Assembly: GCF_000785105.2 (NCBI RefSeq)
Contig: NZ_CP018906.1
Coordinates: 496,001-560,000 of the forward strand
Length of the DNA stretch: 64,000 nucleotides
Origin: Lentilactobacillus curieae
Lineage (GTDB): Bacteria; Bacillota; Bacilli; Lactobacillales; Lactobacillaceae
Direction of reading: 5' to 3'
This document shows, one piece after another, positions 34,188 through 42,838 of the stretch. Below the pieces are notes generated by a model. It did not search any database, was not told the DNA's origin, and worked only from the letters and a program-made list of their open reading frames with translations. Within the stretch, counting starts at the first letter, position 1. Each line of letters begins with the position of its first letter. A program made the translations under genes and the position numbers.

Positions 34188-35798
34188 TTATTTAGAAAAT
34201 TCTGCTAAAGTGGCCTTTAATGTTGCCCGAACGGCACCCTTACCACTAATTTGTTTTGCAAAGTACGATTCAACTTGATCAGCTAAACCAATTTCATACA
34301 AGTCATGACCAAAGATCGCCTTGTTCGCCAAAATGTCCTTCAAGTGTTCGTGAACATTAACGTCTTCACCAAGTTTGATGTCCGAAACCTTTGGTTGAAG
34401 TTCAGTTAACAATGGATCTGGACTTGGTGTGAACTCCTCACCATTATCGTCGATTGCCATTAAGTAACGGCACCAAGTTGCCAATACAAGTGGGATAAAG
34501 TGAAGATCAGAAACATTTCTGTCACTTGCATCTAAATAGTGAGAAATGGTTACCCCATATCGGATAGCAAGTTTTTGTGAAGTATCTGATGCAATCCGTT
34601 GAGGCTTGTCAGGAATGTATGGATTTGGTAATCGCTTGTTTAATAGTTGGTCGATAAAGTCCTTTGGATCGATAACCTTAGGATCCTTAACAACCGGAAG
34701 GCCCTCGACGTAACCAATTTGCTTTATCAAGTTAAGCATATCTTCATCCTTAACTTCTTCAGAAATTGATTCAAATCCTAGTAAATCACCATGAACTGCT
34801 AAGGCAGTATGCAATGGGTTCAAACAAGTAGTAACCTTCATCTCATCGGCATCATTAACAGTATCTCTATCCGTCATGATAACCCCAGCTTTTTCAAATG
34901 ATGGCCGTCCATTAGGGAATGAGTCCTCAACAACCAGGTAATGAACCTCTTCAGTATTAGCAAATGCGGCAAAGTCGGTATTTCCAGTTGAAATAAGTTG
35001 AGAGTCTTCAAAGCCTTCGTTTGCCAATTTCTTAGCAACCGTTTCTGAAGGGTTTGGTGTGATTCGGTCAATCATTGATAGTGGGAAGCTAACTAACTTA
35101 TCGTTCTTCAAGTAGTCAACAAACTCACTATCAACTAAACCATTTTTAGCCCAGCCTTCAGCTACCGTAACTACACTCTTCTTCAGCTTATCTCCATTTT
35201 GTGAAAAGTTATCGGTACTCAATAATGCCATCGGGTACTTTCCAGCTTTAAAACGGGCAAACATCAATGATGCTAAACCTGCCATATTATTAACAGGGCT
35301 ATCGGGGCCATCAGCGATGTCCTTTTTGACAACATCTGTTAACTCACCATCTGACTTCCAAAGACCATAACCCTTTTCAGTAATGGTAAATGATGCAAGC
35401 TGTAACTCAGGCGATTCGAAAATCCCCTTCATTTTTTTCCAATTATCTGTTTCTGAAGGCGTTAAATATAATGCCTCAGAAACTGAAGCAAGTAATGACT
35501 TATCAAAATTTCCATCATCTTTTGTAATTACCCGCAATATTTTATTGTTAAAGGGTTTGTACACATCTTCAATCACAGCTTTACTGTGAGTATCTGCTAC
35601 CACAACTCCGGCATCAAGATCACCAATTGATAGCAATTTGTCGGCCACTGCGGCGTGGTAAGCCCTAAATAAGTTTCCACCACCAAAATGAACCCAACGA
35701 GTTTTTCCAGATAGCTTAGTATCATCGTAATCTGGAACAGAGATTCCGGCGTCCGCGAATGCTTGATTATTAATATAATTATCCGTAATTTTTACCAT
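34188..35798 (-). CDS. uxuB: Fructuronate reductase (mannitol dehydrogenase family)
   Basis: A 536-residue NAD-dependent polyol dehydrogenase of the long-chain family that reduces D-fructuronate to D-mannonate. The nucleotide-binding [14 protein letters not shown] is at about 36-49, and the active-site lysine region [11 protein letters not shown] is near 330. Its neighbours uxaC and the uxuA gene at 53429 fit mannonate rather than mannitol. It has its own weak promoter with a cre site in the spacer, after a terminator behind kdgA. Confidence 0.93.
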   Translation of the reverse strand: MVKITDNYINNQAFADAGISVPDYDDTKLSGKTRWVHFGGGNLFRAYHAAVADKLLSIGDLDAGVVVADTHSKAVIEDVYKPFNNKILRVITKDDGNFDKSLLASVSEALYLTPSETDNWKKMKGIFESPELQLASFTITEKGYGLWKSDGELTDVVKKDIADGPDSPVNNMAGLASLMFARFKAGKYPMALLSTDNFSQNGDKLKKSVVTVAEGWAKNGLVDSEFVDYLKNDKLVSFPLSMIDRITPNPSETVAKKLANEGFEDSQLISTGNTDFAAFANTEEVHYLVVEDSFPNGRPSFEKAGVIMTDRDTVNDADEMKVTTCLNPLHTALAVHGDLLGFESISEEVKDEDMLNLIKQIGYVEGLPVVKDPKVIDPKDFIDQLLNKRLPNPYIPDKPQRIASDTSQKLAIRYGVTISHYLDASDRNVSDLHFIPLVLATWCRYLMAIDDNGEEFTPSPDPLLTELQPKVSDIKLGEDVNVHEHLKDILANKAIFGHDLYEIGLADQVESYFAKQISGKGAVRATLKATLAEFSK

Positions 35799-35824
35799 GT
35801 TAGAATTTAATCCTCCTGAATACC

Positions 35825-35853
35825 ATTGTACTGGTAAGCGATTTCACTTAAAA
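35825..35853 (-). promoter_or_regulatory. uxuB promoter with cre site in the -35/-10 spacer
   Basis: On the minus strand, TTTTAA (35848-35853) and TACAAT (35825-35830) are 17 bases apart. TGAAATCGCTTACC (35833-35846) matches 13 of 14 positions of the cre consensus TGWAANCGNTNWCA. CcpA binding here would block RNA polymerase. Confidence 0.6.
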
Positions 35854-35854
35854 G

Positions 35855-35884
35855 CTAAAAAATAGCCGAACTAACGGCTATTTA
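35855..35884 (-). terminator. Terminator between kdgA and uxuB
   Basis: AAATAGCCG pairs with CGGCTATTT and is followed by a T-run on the minus strand. Read-through would join kdgA to uxuB-uxaC. Confidence 0.75.
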
Positions 35885-35888
35885 ATTT

Positions 35889-36542
35889 TTATTCGAAACT
35901 GTTCCATTTAGAAATCAATTCTTTAGCATTAGCAGTAACTGCTGCATAATCACCCTTTGCAGCTGGAGCACTAAGTGAACCACCAACTCCGACAATCAAA
36001 GCACCGGCTTCTTTCCATTCGCCAAGGTTGTCTGCATTTACGCCACCTGAAGGCATAACACTAACGTATGGGAATGGTCCGTGAATTTCTTTAATTGCAC
36101 CTGGTTGTGCGATGCTTCCTGGGAAGAGCTTAACAATGTCAGCACCAAATTCAAGAGCATGTTGAATTTCAGTATTTGTAAAGGTTCCTGGAATGTATGG
36201 AATTTGATAAAGGTTTGAAATTTTAGCAACTTCTTCATTAAATGATGGGCTAACAATAAACTTGGCACCAGCAATAATGGCAATTCTTGCTGATACTGGA
36301 TCCAATACAGTTCCAGCACCAACCATTACATCAGTTCCTGCATACTTTTCGTTTAATTCACTAATTGCTTGGTCAGCGTTAGGAACAGTAAACGTTAACT
36401 CAATTCCCTTAACGCCACCTTCGACAATTGCATCAACTGTCTTAATCGCTTGTTCTTTTGAATCGCCACGAACTACAGCAACGACACCAGCCTTTTTTAC
36501 ATTGTTAAGAATCTCTACTCGTTTCAAAAGGTTCACCCTCAC
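35889..36542 (-). CDS. kdgA: 2-dehydro-3-deoxyphosphogluconate (KDPG) aldolase
   Basis: A 217-residue class I aldolase that splits KDPG to pyruvate and glyceraldehyde 3-phosphate. VGAGTVLDP carries the proton-relay region, and the Schiff-base lysine is in DIVKLFPGS (about K138). It is the last step of glucuronate degradation here. Its promoter (TTGACA, 16 bases, TATACT) contains a GntR-type operator in the spacer (36569-36582). An in-frame start a few codons downstream is possible. Confidence 0.93.
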   Translation of the reverse strand: MRVNLLKRVEILNNVKKAGVVAVVRGDSKEQAIKTVDAIVEGGVKGIELTFTVPNADQAISELNEKYAGTDVMVGAGTVLDPVSARIAIIAGAKFIVSPSFNEEVAKISNLYQIPYIPGTFTNTEIQHALEFGADIVKLFPGSIAQPGAIKEIHGPFPYVSVMPSGGVNADNLGEWKEAGALIVGVGGSLSAPAAKGDYAAVTANAKELISKWNSFE

Positions 36543-36564
36543 TTTAATTTTTTTGTTACCTTAA

Positions 36565-36681
36565 GTATATTAATATATTAGTTAATGTCAAACTATTCTT
36601 TTAATTTGATTTATTTCTTTAATTAAAGTACGTTTGACATACTGATATATTAATATACAATATTTGTAAGCGCACTCATAA
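36565..36681. promoter_or_regulatory. Divergent kdgA/kdgK promoters with two GntR operators and a cre site
   Basis: For kdgA (minus): TTGACA (36586-36591) and TATACT (about 36564-36569) with ACTAATATATTAAT between them (36569-36582). For kdgK (plus): TTGACA (36634-36639) and TACAAT (36656-36661) with ACTGATATATTAAT between them (36641-36654). A cre site TGTAAGCGCACTCA (36665-36678, 13 of 14) lies at the kdgK start site. Confidence 0.8.
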
Positions 36682-36708
36682 TATCACAAAAATTGGAGAT
36701 TGAAAACT

Positions 36709-37725
36709 ATGAAATTAACATCCTTTGGTGAATTAATGTTGAGATTCAAGCCAGAATCGGCAAAGCGGATCAGCCAATGTGACAGATTTGAAGCAAGTTT
36801 TGGCGGTGCCGAATCTAACGTTGCCGTTTCACTTACTCTATTAGGAGATAACGCACAGTACGTAACTAAGCTTCCTGAAAACACCCTAGGTGATATGGGA
36901 ATTCAAAAACTGCGTGGCATCGGCGTTGATACTAAAAATATCGTTCGTGGCGGAGATAGAATAGGAATTTATTTCTTTGAAAAAGGTGCTAGTGTTCGGG
37001 GAACTGACGTCGTTTATGATCGTAAATTTAGTTCCTTTTCTGAATCAAAAGCCGATGAGTATGATTGGAGCAAAATTTTAGGTGACACTAATTACTTCTA
37101 TGTATCAGGGATTACCCCTGCCCTTTCAAAAGAACTACAAGAAGCAACACTTGCTGCAGCAAATTACTGTAATGCACACGGAATTGAAGTGATTTATGAT
37201 GCTAACTATCGTGGCAAACTATGGTCAGTGGAAGAAGCTCAAGCATTTTCTAAGCAAATGTTGCCAAAGGTTTCAGTTGTGTTAGCCCATGATGAGGACT
37301 TTGAACAAGCTTTTGGAATCAAGGCATTTGACGGTGACATGACAAACGGTATCAACCAAATCGCTTCGTTTGAAGACGCAATGAAGGAATTAAAGAATCA
37401 ATACCCTAACATTAAAACAGTTGGGACTGTAGTTAGAAACATCCTATCCGTAGAAAAGAGTACTTGGACAGCACTTCTATATACAGACGGAAAGTTTTAC
37501 CAAGGTGGTTCTTACGATATGCACGTATACGAAGGTGTTGCCGGTGGTGATGCATTCGGAGCGGGCTTAGTCCACGGAATGATGAATGGAATGGATCCAC
37601 AGGCACAAATCAACTTCGCAATTGCTGCTAGTGTCTACAAGCTAACAATTAGTGGCGACTGGAACCTAGCTTCCGAATCAGAAATTAGTAGCATTATTTC
37701 TGGTGGTTCAGCAATGAATCGTTAA
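36709..37725 (+). CDS. kdgK: 2-dehydro-3-deoxygluconate (KDG) kinase
   Basis: A 338-residue PfkB-family sugar kinase that makes KDPG from KDG. It has N-terminal GELMLRFKP and FGGAESNVAVSL, and the C-terminal signature GVAGGDAFGAGLVHG with its catalytic aspartate. The ATG at 36709 is 10 bases from GGAG; an upstream TTG at 36700 abuts that RBS. It is divergent from kdgA, sharing operators, and ends at a strong terminator. Confidence 0.92.
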   Translation: MKLTSFGELMLRFKPESAKRISQCDRFEASFGGAESNVAVSLTLLGDNAQYVTKLPENTLGDMGIQKLRGIGVDTKNIVRGGDRIGIYFFEKGASVRGTDVVYDRKFSSFSESKADEYDWSKILGDTNYFYVSGITPALSKELQEATLAAANYCNAHGIEVIYDANYRGKLWSVEEAQAFSKQMLPKVSVVLAHDEDFEQAFGIKAFDGDMTNGINQIASFEDAMKELKNQYPNIKTVGTVVRNILSVEKSTWTALLYTDGKFYQGGSYDMHVYEGVAGGDAFGAGLVHGMMNGMDPQAQINFAIAASVYKLTISGDWNLASESEISSIISGGSAMNR

Positions 37726-37749
37726 AAGTGAAATAGTTTTTCAAATCTT

Positions 37750-37782
37750 GGCACCCTCAACTTATTGGGGGTGCCTTTTTTA
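37750..37782 (+). terminator. Terminator of kdgK
   Basis: GGCACCC pairs with GGGTGCC and is followed by six T. Confidence 0.85.
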
Positions 37783-37911
37783 GTGTGTATTCATTGTTTT
37801 TGTGAATAAATCAACATTTTTAACAAACAATTAAAAATAATTTACAAAATATCTAAAGCAGACAAACGCTGCTATTTCAGTACATCAAGGGGTTCTTTTG
37901 GTCGAATTTTA

Positions 37912-37991
37912 TTGAAAACGCTTTATATTTTGTTGTAGAATGTGAATTTTTGTGCTAATCTTTATCTGTATTGAAATACTAATATATTAAT
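37912..37991 (+). promoter_or_regulatory. Promoter of the sugar porter gene with cre and GntR operator
   Basis: TTGAAA (37912-37917) and TAGAAT (37936-37941) are 18 bases apart. A cre-like TGAAAACGCTTTAT (37913-37926, 12 of 14) overlaps the -35. ACTAATATATTAAT (37978-37991) lies about 35 bases past the -10, in roadblock position. Confidence 0.65.
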
Positions 37992-38024
37992 TATTGATTT
38001 TATTCATTATTTGGAGGCATTATT

Positions 38025-39434
38025 ATGAAAGCAACAACTAACGCTACGCCCTTGTCTAGCAAGGAACACAAACGTGCTTACCCCAAGTATTTAACGCTTA
38101 CCGTTTTCGTTGCAGCACTTGGTGGGCTCTTGTTTGGTTATGATCAAGGTGTCATGTCAGGAGCAGTTTCGTTTATCGGTCACTCGTTCAAAATGTCCAG
38201 TGGACTGCTCGGTTTTATCTCAGGCTGCATCCCTTTGGGAGCCATGGTTGGTTGCCTGATTGCAGGTTACCTTGCTGATAAGATTGGTCGGAAATTGATG
38301 ATGTTTGTTTCAGCAATTTTCTTTGCTCTTTCAGGTGTCGGCTGTGCAGTTGCACCATCAGTTGGAATTCTAATTGCATCACGACTTCTTGGTGGTCTAG
38401 GAATTGGTATGGTATCCACATTAGTTCCCCTTTACATCGCAGAAATTTCTCCTAAGAATGTTCGTGGAAAAATGGTTGGTAGTTATCAACTTGCCGTTGC
38501 AACTGGAATTTTCATAGTCTATCTAGTTAATGCTTTGATTGCCAACACCCACACCATGGAATGGAACCAAAACGTTGGCTGGCGCATGATGTTCATGGCC
38601 GCAATCATCCCCGGAATTTTATTCTTTGGATTACTATTCTTAATCCCTGAAAGTCCAAGATACTTAATTAGTAAGCATCAAGACGAAGAAGCTCGTAAAA
38701 TTATGACTCGGGTTTCTTATGAAAGTAGTCAAACTATCAACAATGAAGTTGAAAGTGTTAAAGATTCACTGAAAGAAGAAAATAACAGTGGTAATTTCTG
38801 GAAAGAAATTATCAAAAAGGGAACTCGAATGGCCTTGTTCATCGCCATTATGTGTTCAATCTTCCAACAATTAACTGGTGTAAGTGCCGTTGCTTACTAT
38901 GCCCCAGTTATTTTCAAAAATGCCGGTGCAGGTACCGATGCTGCGATGGTAGAAACCGTTTTAATTGGTTTAGTAAAAGTTATCTTTGTTGCCTTCTTCA
39001 TGGGAATGATCGACAAGCTCGGTAGAAAGCGACTTCTTAAATGGGGTGGCTACGGAATGGCAATTTGTATGTTCCTACTAGCCTACTGCTTCAGCCAAAG
39101 CGATATGTCAAAGGCATTCGATATCTTCGTCATTGCCCTGATCATCATCCACACTAGTTTCTTCGAAATGTCATGGGGTGGCGGTGCCTGGGTTCTTATC
39201 TCAGAAATGCTTCCAAATAAGATTCGTGGTCGTGCATCATCTCTCGCATCATTTGCTCTTTGGGGTGCCACATACGCAGTAACCCAATTGTTCCCAATGA
39301 TGCTTGATAACCTTGGTGATGTTTGGACATTCGCAATTTTCGGTATCTTCTGTGTCATCATGGGATTATTCATTCACTTCTTCTTTAAAGAAACTGCTGG
39401 AAAATCTCTAGAGGAAATTCAAGAGTCAAAATAA
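38025..39434 (+). CDS. MFS sugar porter, probable uronate or pentose:H+ symporter
   Basis: A 469-residue 12-helix transporter of the sugar porter family (XylE/GalP/AraE type). Signatures are GGLLFGYDQGVMSGA in TM1, LADKIGRK, PESPRYLI, QLTGVSAVAYYAP in TM7 and ISEMLPNKIRGRA. It shares a GntR operator with kdgA, kdgK and uxuA, so glucuronate, or a glucuronate-containing sugar, is the most likely substrate by context. Sequence alone would equally fit xylose or arabinose. Confidence 0.85.
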   Translation: MKATTNATPLSSKEHKRAYPKYLTLTVFVAALGGLLFGYDQGVMSGAVSFIGHSFKMSSGLLGFISGCIPLGAMVGCLIAGYLADKIGRKLMMFVSAIFFALSGVGCAVAPSVGILIASRLLGGLGIGMVSTLVPLYIAEISPKNVRGKMVGSYQLAVATGIFIVYLVNALIANTHTMEWNQNVGWRMMFMAAIIPGILFFGLLFLIPESPRYLISKHQDEEARKIMTRVSYESSQTINNEVESVKDSLKEENNSGNFWKEIIKKGTRMALFIAIMCSIFQQLTGVSAVAYYAPVIFKNAGAGTDAAMVETVLIGLVKVIFVAFFMGMIDKLGRKRLLKWGGYGMAICMFLLAYCFSQSDMSKAFDIFVIALIIIHTSFFEMSWGGGAWVLISEMLPNKIRGRASSLASFALWGATYAVTQLFPMMLDNLGDVWTFAIFGIFCVIMGLFIHFFFKETAGKSLEEIQESK

Positions 39435-39446
39435 AGTCTATTAAGC

Positions 39447-39496
39447 AAAAAATAGCGCGTTAGAAAGCCCATAGCTTTTCTAACGCGCTATTTTTT
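39447..39496. terminator. Terminator of the sugar porter gene
   Basis: AAAAAATAGCGCGTTAGAAAGC pairs with GCTTTTCTAACGCGCTATTTTTT, a very long stem. Confidence 0.88.
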
Positions 39497-39621
39497 AGGC
39501 AAGAAGCCTTCTTATCCGACACTTACCAAACTAACCTTAGATTGCCCAGCAACGACCACTGAGAGCTTGCTAATCCATGTAGCTTAGGCTGTCGATTCAA
39601 CACGGACTGACTTTATAATAC

Positions 39622-39691
39622 AAAAAACCAAGAGAGCGGCAAGGAGGCATATTCGTATGCTTTCTTGACCGCTCTCTTGGATTTTTTTTTG
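39622..39691. terminator. Terminator of the rhamnosidase gene, large hairpin
   Basis: CCAAGAGAGCGG pairs with CCGCTCTCTTGG, with an inner GCATA/TATGC helix. T-runs follow on both strands (ten on plus, six on minus). The 39497-39621 stretch before it shows no gene. Confidence 0.8.
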
Positions 39692-39735
39692 TTTAGATAA
39701 TACTCTTTAAAACTAGTTATATGATTAGGAAATAA

Positions 39736-42357
39736 CTAATTACTCAATGAATAAGTTCCAGAACCTAATTCGGTCTTAGTATAGTCCGTTCCATTTGCCT
39801 TTGGTAACATTACCGTTGCCTTAGTATTTGCGGGAACAGTTACCTTAGCCGTAAGCTTATCTCCACTCATTTGGTAACTGACCTCAATTGTTCCTGATGC
39901 AGTCGGAACTTTGATTGCAGCACTATTAACATTTCCTGGTTGAACTTTAACATCAAAGGTCTTGTATCCAGGAGCAGTTGGTTTAAGTCCAAACATTCCT
40001 TGAATCAATTGAGTTGCTGGAGCAGATCCCCAAGGATGAGAGAACGTCATGTTAGGCTTCAATGATGGGTCCCATGCCTCAGGAGTAATTGTTGAGTGCA
40101 AGTTATCAATAACGTGCAACCAGCTCCTAATGTCAGTCGAATTCAACAATTTAGTTGCTTGTTGTGAATCGTTACCATTATAAAGTCCTTGAAGAACGAA
40201 GTATGCTCCGTAAATACTGGTATGGAATCCATCTCCACGAGCATCAATCTTCTGAGTTAAATTCTTAGCCATTTCAGGGGTGTCATAAACTCCCATTGCT
40301 AGTGGGAATGCTTGGGCATGTTCAGAAGCGTGGTCAGTTGCTTCTGAATCTTTAAACTGTCCTTTTTTGCTGTCATAAAGATTTTTGATCATCCCTGATT
40401 TTACATTGTCCGCGTACTTAGTAAATGCGGCTTTATCACTTTGATTACCAACCGCGTCAGCAATCTTGGACATATCTCTATATGCACCATATGCCAAGGC
40501 ATTTAAAACAGTATCATATTTACCAAATGTATAGTCATCACGCTCGGATTGTGGCCAATCGACTAGCACAGCATTCATAGTGCTTGATGACGTGTTTTCA
40601 TCTCTAACTAATCCGTTCGCATCGATATCATGTGTAAATAAGTCGTTACGACTAGCCTTTAACGCATCATATTCCTTTAATAATAAGGTCTTATCACCAG
40701 TATATAAATATTCATTCCAAGCATTCATGACTGAGAAGAAGCCATATTCTGCTGGCCAAGTCGGATTACTAATGCCCCACTCAGTACTAAAAGCTGATAA
40801 TGCGTAGTTATTATCTACCGAGTATGAAGATAGTGAGTTGATCAATGTATCTCCCTCATAAACCCCACGTTCACGGGATTGAGAATCAACCATCAAATCT
40901 TGGTTAGTAGCTTTAATTGAGTACTTGGATAATTCATATTCCTTATTCATTGCACTATCTGAAGATTTAAAGTTCGATGCTTCATCATTAAATTCTTGTT
41001 GAAGGGCTAGTCCTTCAACATTGTTTGTCTTCAAATCTGCTGGTAAATTAGAAATTTCTACATACCTATAAGTTAGCAAATCAGTATTTTCAACCGTCTG
41101 CTTACCTTTAAGGAAGCTCCAAAACTCACCATAATTATTGGTAGTCCGCATTCTCCATTTGACTGAGTTACCATCAAGTTCCTCACCATATCTAATTTCA
41201 GCAGTTCTATCTGATTTAACATTTAAATTGCTTAATCCAAAACTACCGACAATCTCTTTACCCATATCAATCAGATAGTGGCCATTAGCTAATTTCTTAA
41301 TTGATTGAGGACGAACAACCTTACGTTGAACATTATCTACTGGGTAGCTTTCAAGCTGTTGATCACTTGATACTAAATAATTACCGTGGCTTGTTGGCGT
41401 CTTCCATCCCTTATTAGAAGTGTTTTTAGGGTTAGTCCAATTGTTAGGGAAATATTTTTGATTAATATTTTGAGGTGCTGCTTTGAAGTAAAAAGTTCCT
41501 AAATTATCCTTGCCATTATCACCAAACGCTTTGGTTCCATCGTAAACTTGCCATCCAGAATTTTTCACCCCACTATTAGTCATTATTTTTTTAGTTCCAT
41601 CTTTATAGTAGACCGTCATTTGGGCTAAGAAACCAGAATCCAATAACGAATAATTCAGTGCTCCAATAACATTCTTACCCTTACGCAGATTATTAGTGAT
41701 GTCATAGTTATTGTAATAGTAAGTATTGCCATTATTTCTAGCTGGACCTTCACCGACAAATTTTCCGTTCACGTAAAACGAATCAACGAATTGGCGGGTT
41801 TCTTGATTGTTTTTGGCTGCAACACTAACCACAGCTTTCTCAATCTTTTCTGGATTGTTGATATTCAATCGTTTTCTTGCAAACACAAAGTTCGCGTCCA
41901 CTCCAGAATTATTTTTTAGTGACCAGATTGAGTTTTTACTCTGCCAGTCGGTTTTAGTGGTAAAACTTTGCTTATTTGATGGTCCACTGGTATTCCCATG
42001 ATTATCTTTAACCTGAACTGTCCAACTGTATAAATCATTGTCTTTAAGTTGGCTAACTTGGGCAACATGAACTCCTGTAGAATTATCTGACTGGGTCCAT
42101 CCAGTTTCCACAACAGGGGAATTTGAACCTTCATGGTAAATACTAATTTTGTAGGCAGTCTGTTTACTGTTGTTTTGGTTATCGGTCATCGCCCAAGAAA
42201 ACGTTGGTTCTTTTGATTGATCAACTCCCAATGGTTTGTTCATTAAATTAATCTTTTGATTAGTCACATTAACTTTATTTTCGCTAGCTAGCAACGTTAG
42301 TGAGCCAAAGGTCAACGCAATTGCAAACGATAATACTGCTAAATACATCTTCTTCAT
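39736..42357 (-). CDS. Secreted GH78-family alpha-L-rhamnosidase
   Basis: An 873-residue exported enzyme. A signal peptide (MKKMYLAVLSFAIALTFG, cleavage near LLAS) is followed by N-terminal beta-sandwich domains (40-350), an (alpha/alpha)6 catalytic barrel (about 460-780) and a C-terminal beta-sandwich. The general-acid region reads DSQSRERGVYEGD (490-503), and a second acidic site is expected in the HTSIYGAYFVLQGL part. SHPWGSAPA is typical of GH78. No LPXTG anchor is seen. The start at 42357 was chosen for AGGAAGGA; the longer frame has no signal sequence. It removes terminal alpha-rhamnose; in arabinogalactans rhamnose caps glucuronic acid. A cre-like site precedes it. Confidence 0.85.
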   Translation of the reverse strand: MKKMYLAVLSFAIALTFGSLTLLASENKVNVTNQKINLMNKPLGVDQSKEPTFSWAMTDNQNNSKQTAYKISIYHEGSNSPVVETGWTQSDNSTGVHVAQVSQLKDNDLYSWTVQVKDNHGNTSGPSNKQSFTTKTDWQSKNSIWSLKNNSGVDANFVFARKRLNINNPEKIEKAVVSVAAKNNQETRQFVDSFYVNGKFVGEGPARNNGNTYYYNNYDITNNLRKGKNVIGALNYSLLDSGFLAQMTVYYKDGTKKIMTNSGVKNSGWQVYDGTKAFGDNGKDNLGTFYFKAAPQNINQKYFPNNWTNPKNTSNKGWKTPTSHGNYLVSSDQQLESYPVDNVQRKVVRPQSIKKLANGHYLIDMGKEIVGSFGLSNLNVKSDRTAEIRYGEELDGNSVKWRMRTTNNYGEFWSFLKGKQTVENTDLLTYRYVEISNLPADLKTNNVEGLALQQEFNDEASNFKSSDSAMNKEYELSKYSIKATNQDLMVDSQSRERGVYEGDTLINSLSSYSVDNNYALSAFSTEWGISNPTWPAEYGFFSVMNAWNEYLYTGDKTLLLKEYDALKASRNDLFTHDIDANGLVRDENTSSSTMNAVLVDWPQSERDDYTFGKYDTVLNALAYGAYRDMSKIADAVGNQSDKAAFTKYADNVKSGMIKNLYDSKKGQFKDSEATDHASEHAQAFPLAMGVYDTPEMAKNLTQKIDARGDGFHTSIYGAYFVLQGLYNGNDSQQATKLLNSTDIRSWLHVIDNLHSTITPEAWDPSLKPNMTFSHPWGSAPATQLIQGMFGLKPTAPGYKTFDVKVQPGNVNSAAIKVPTASGTIEVSYQMSGDKLTAKVTVPANTKATVMLPKANGTDYTKTELGSGTYSLSN

Positions 42358-42374
42358 TTGTTTAGTGTCCTTCC

Positions 42375-42388
42375 TGTAAGCGCTTTTA
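42375..42388 (-). promoter_or_regulatory. cre-like site before the rhamnosidase gene
   Basis: TGTAAGCGCTTTTA, 12 of 14 cre positions. LacI-family local regulators bind similar sequences, so CcpA and the local LacI protein cannot be told apart. Confidence 0.45.
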
Positions 42389-42443
42389 ATTATTCCAATA
42401 AAAAAAGGCACTCCGATACCGTTTTTAATCGTAAATCATTGTT

Positions 42444-42806
42444 TTACTTTTCAATCGCCTTTCCGAGTTCATTTAATAACTCTACCCACGACTTCTTACC
42501 TTGGTACTTAATATCCATACTGGCAACAAACTGAGTAAGAATATCTTGAGTTGGTTGTGAATACTGACCCTTCACATCTTTTAATGCTTCATTAATTCTT
42601 AAGTCTTCCCATTGCATGTAGGTCTGGCTTTCCCACTCGGTGCCGTTATACACCAAGGCAAATGTTTCTTGATTAACTAGATTACTAAGATTAGCGTTAT
42701 CACTCAGTCCAATTTCCGTTAAGTCAAGGTTTGAAAAATCATCGCTCTTTGAGACATTAAACATGTTCTGGTCTGGTTGGTTGTATACAATAATTGAATC
42801 TGCCAA
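42444..42806 (-). CDS. Small unknown protein in the glycosidase operon
   Basis: A 120-residue soluble acidic protein with no signal peptide and no recognised domain. The N-terminal half is Asn/Asp/Ser-rich (QPDQNMFNVSKSDDFSNLDL), followed by WESQTYMQWEDLRINEAL and a C-terminal helix KSWVELLNELGKAIEK. It lies 32 bases after the GH59 gene and so is probably cotranscribed. Its role, perhaps as a subunit or chaperone of a neighbouring glycosidase, is unknown. Confidence 0.6.
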   Translation of the reverse strand: MADSIIVYNQPDQNMFNVSKSDDFSNLDLTEIGLSDNANLSNLVNQETFALVYNGTEWESQTYMQWEDLRINEALKDVKGQYSQPTQDILTQFVASMDIKYQGKKSWVELLNELGKAIEK

Positions 42807-42838
42807 TGTAAAAAGTTCCTTCTTTCATACTCACTAGG

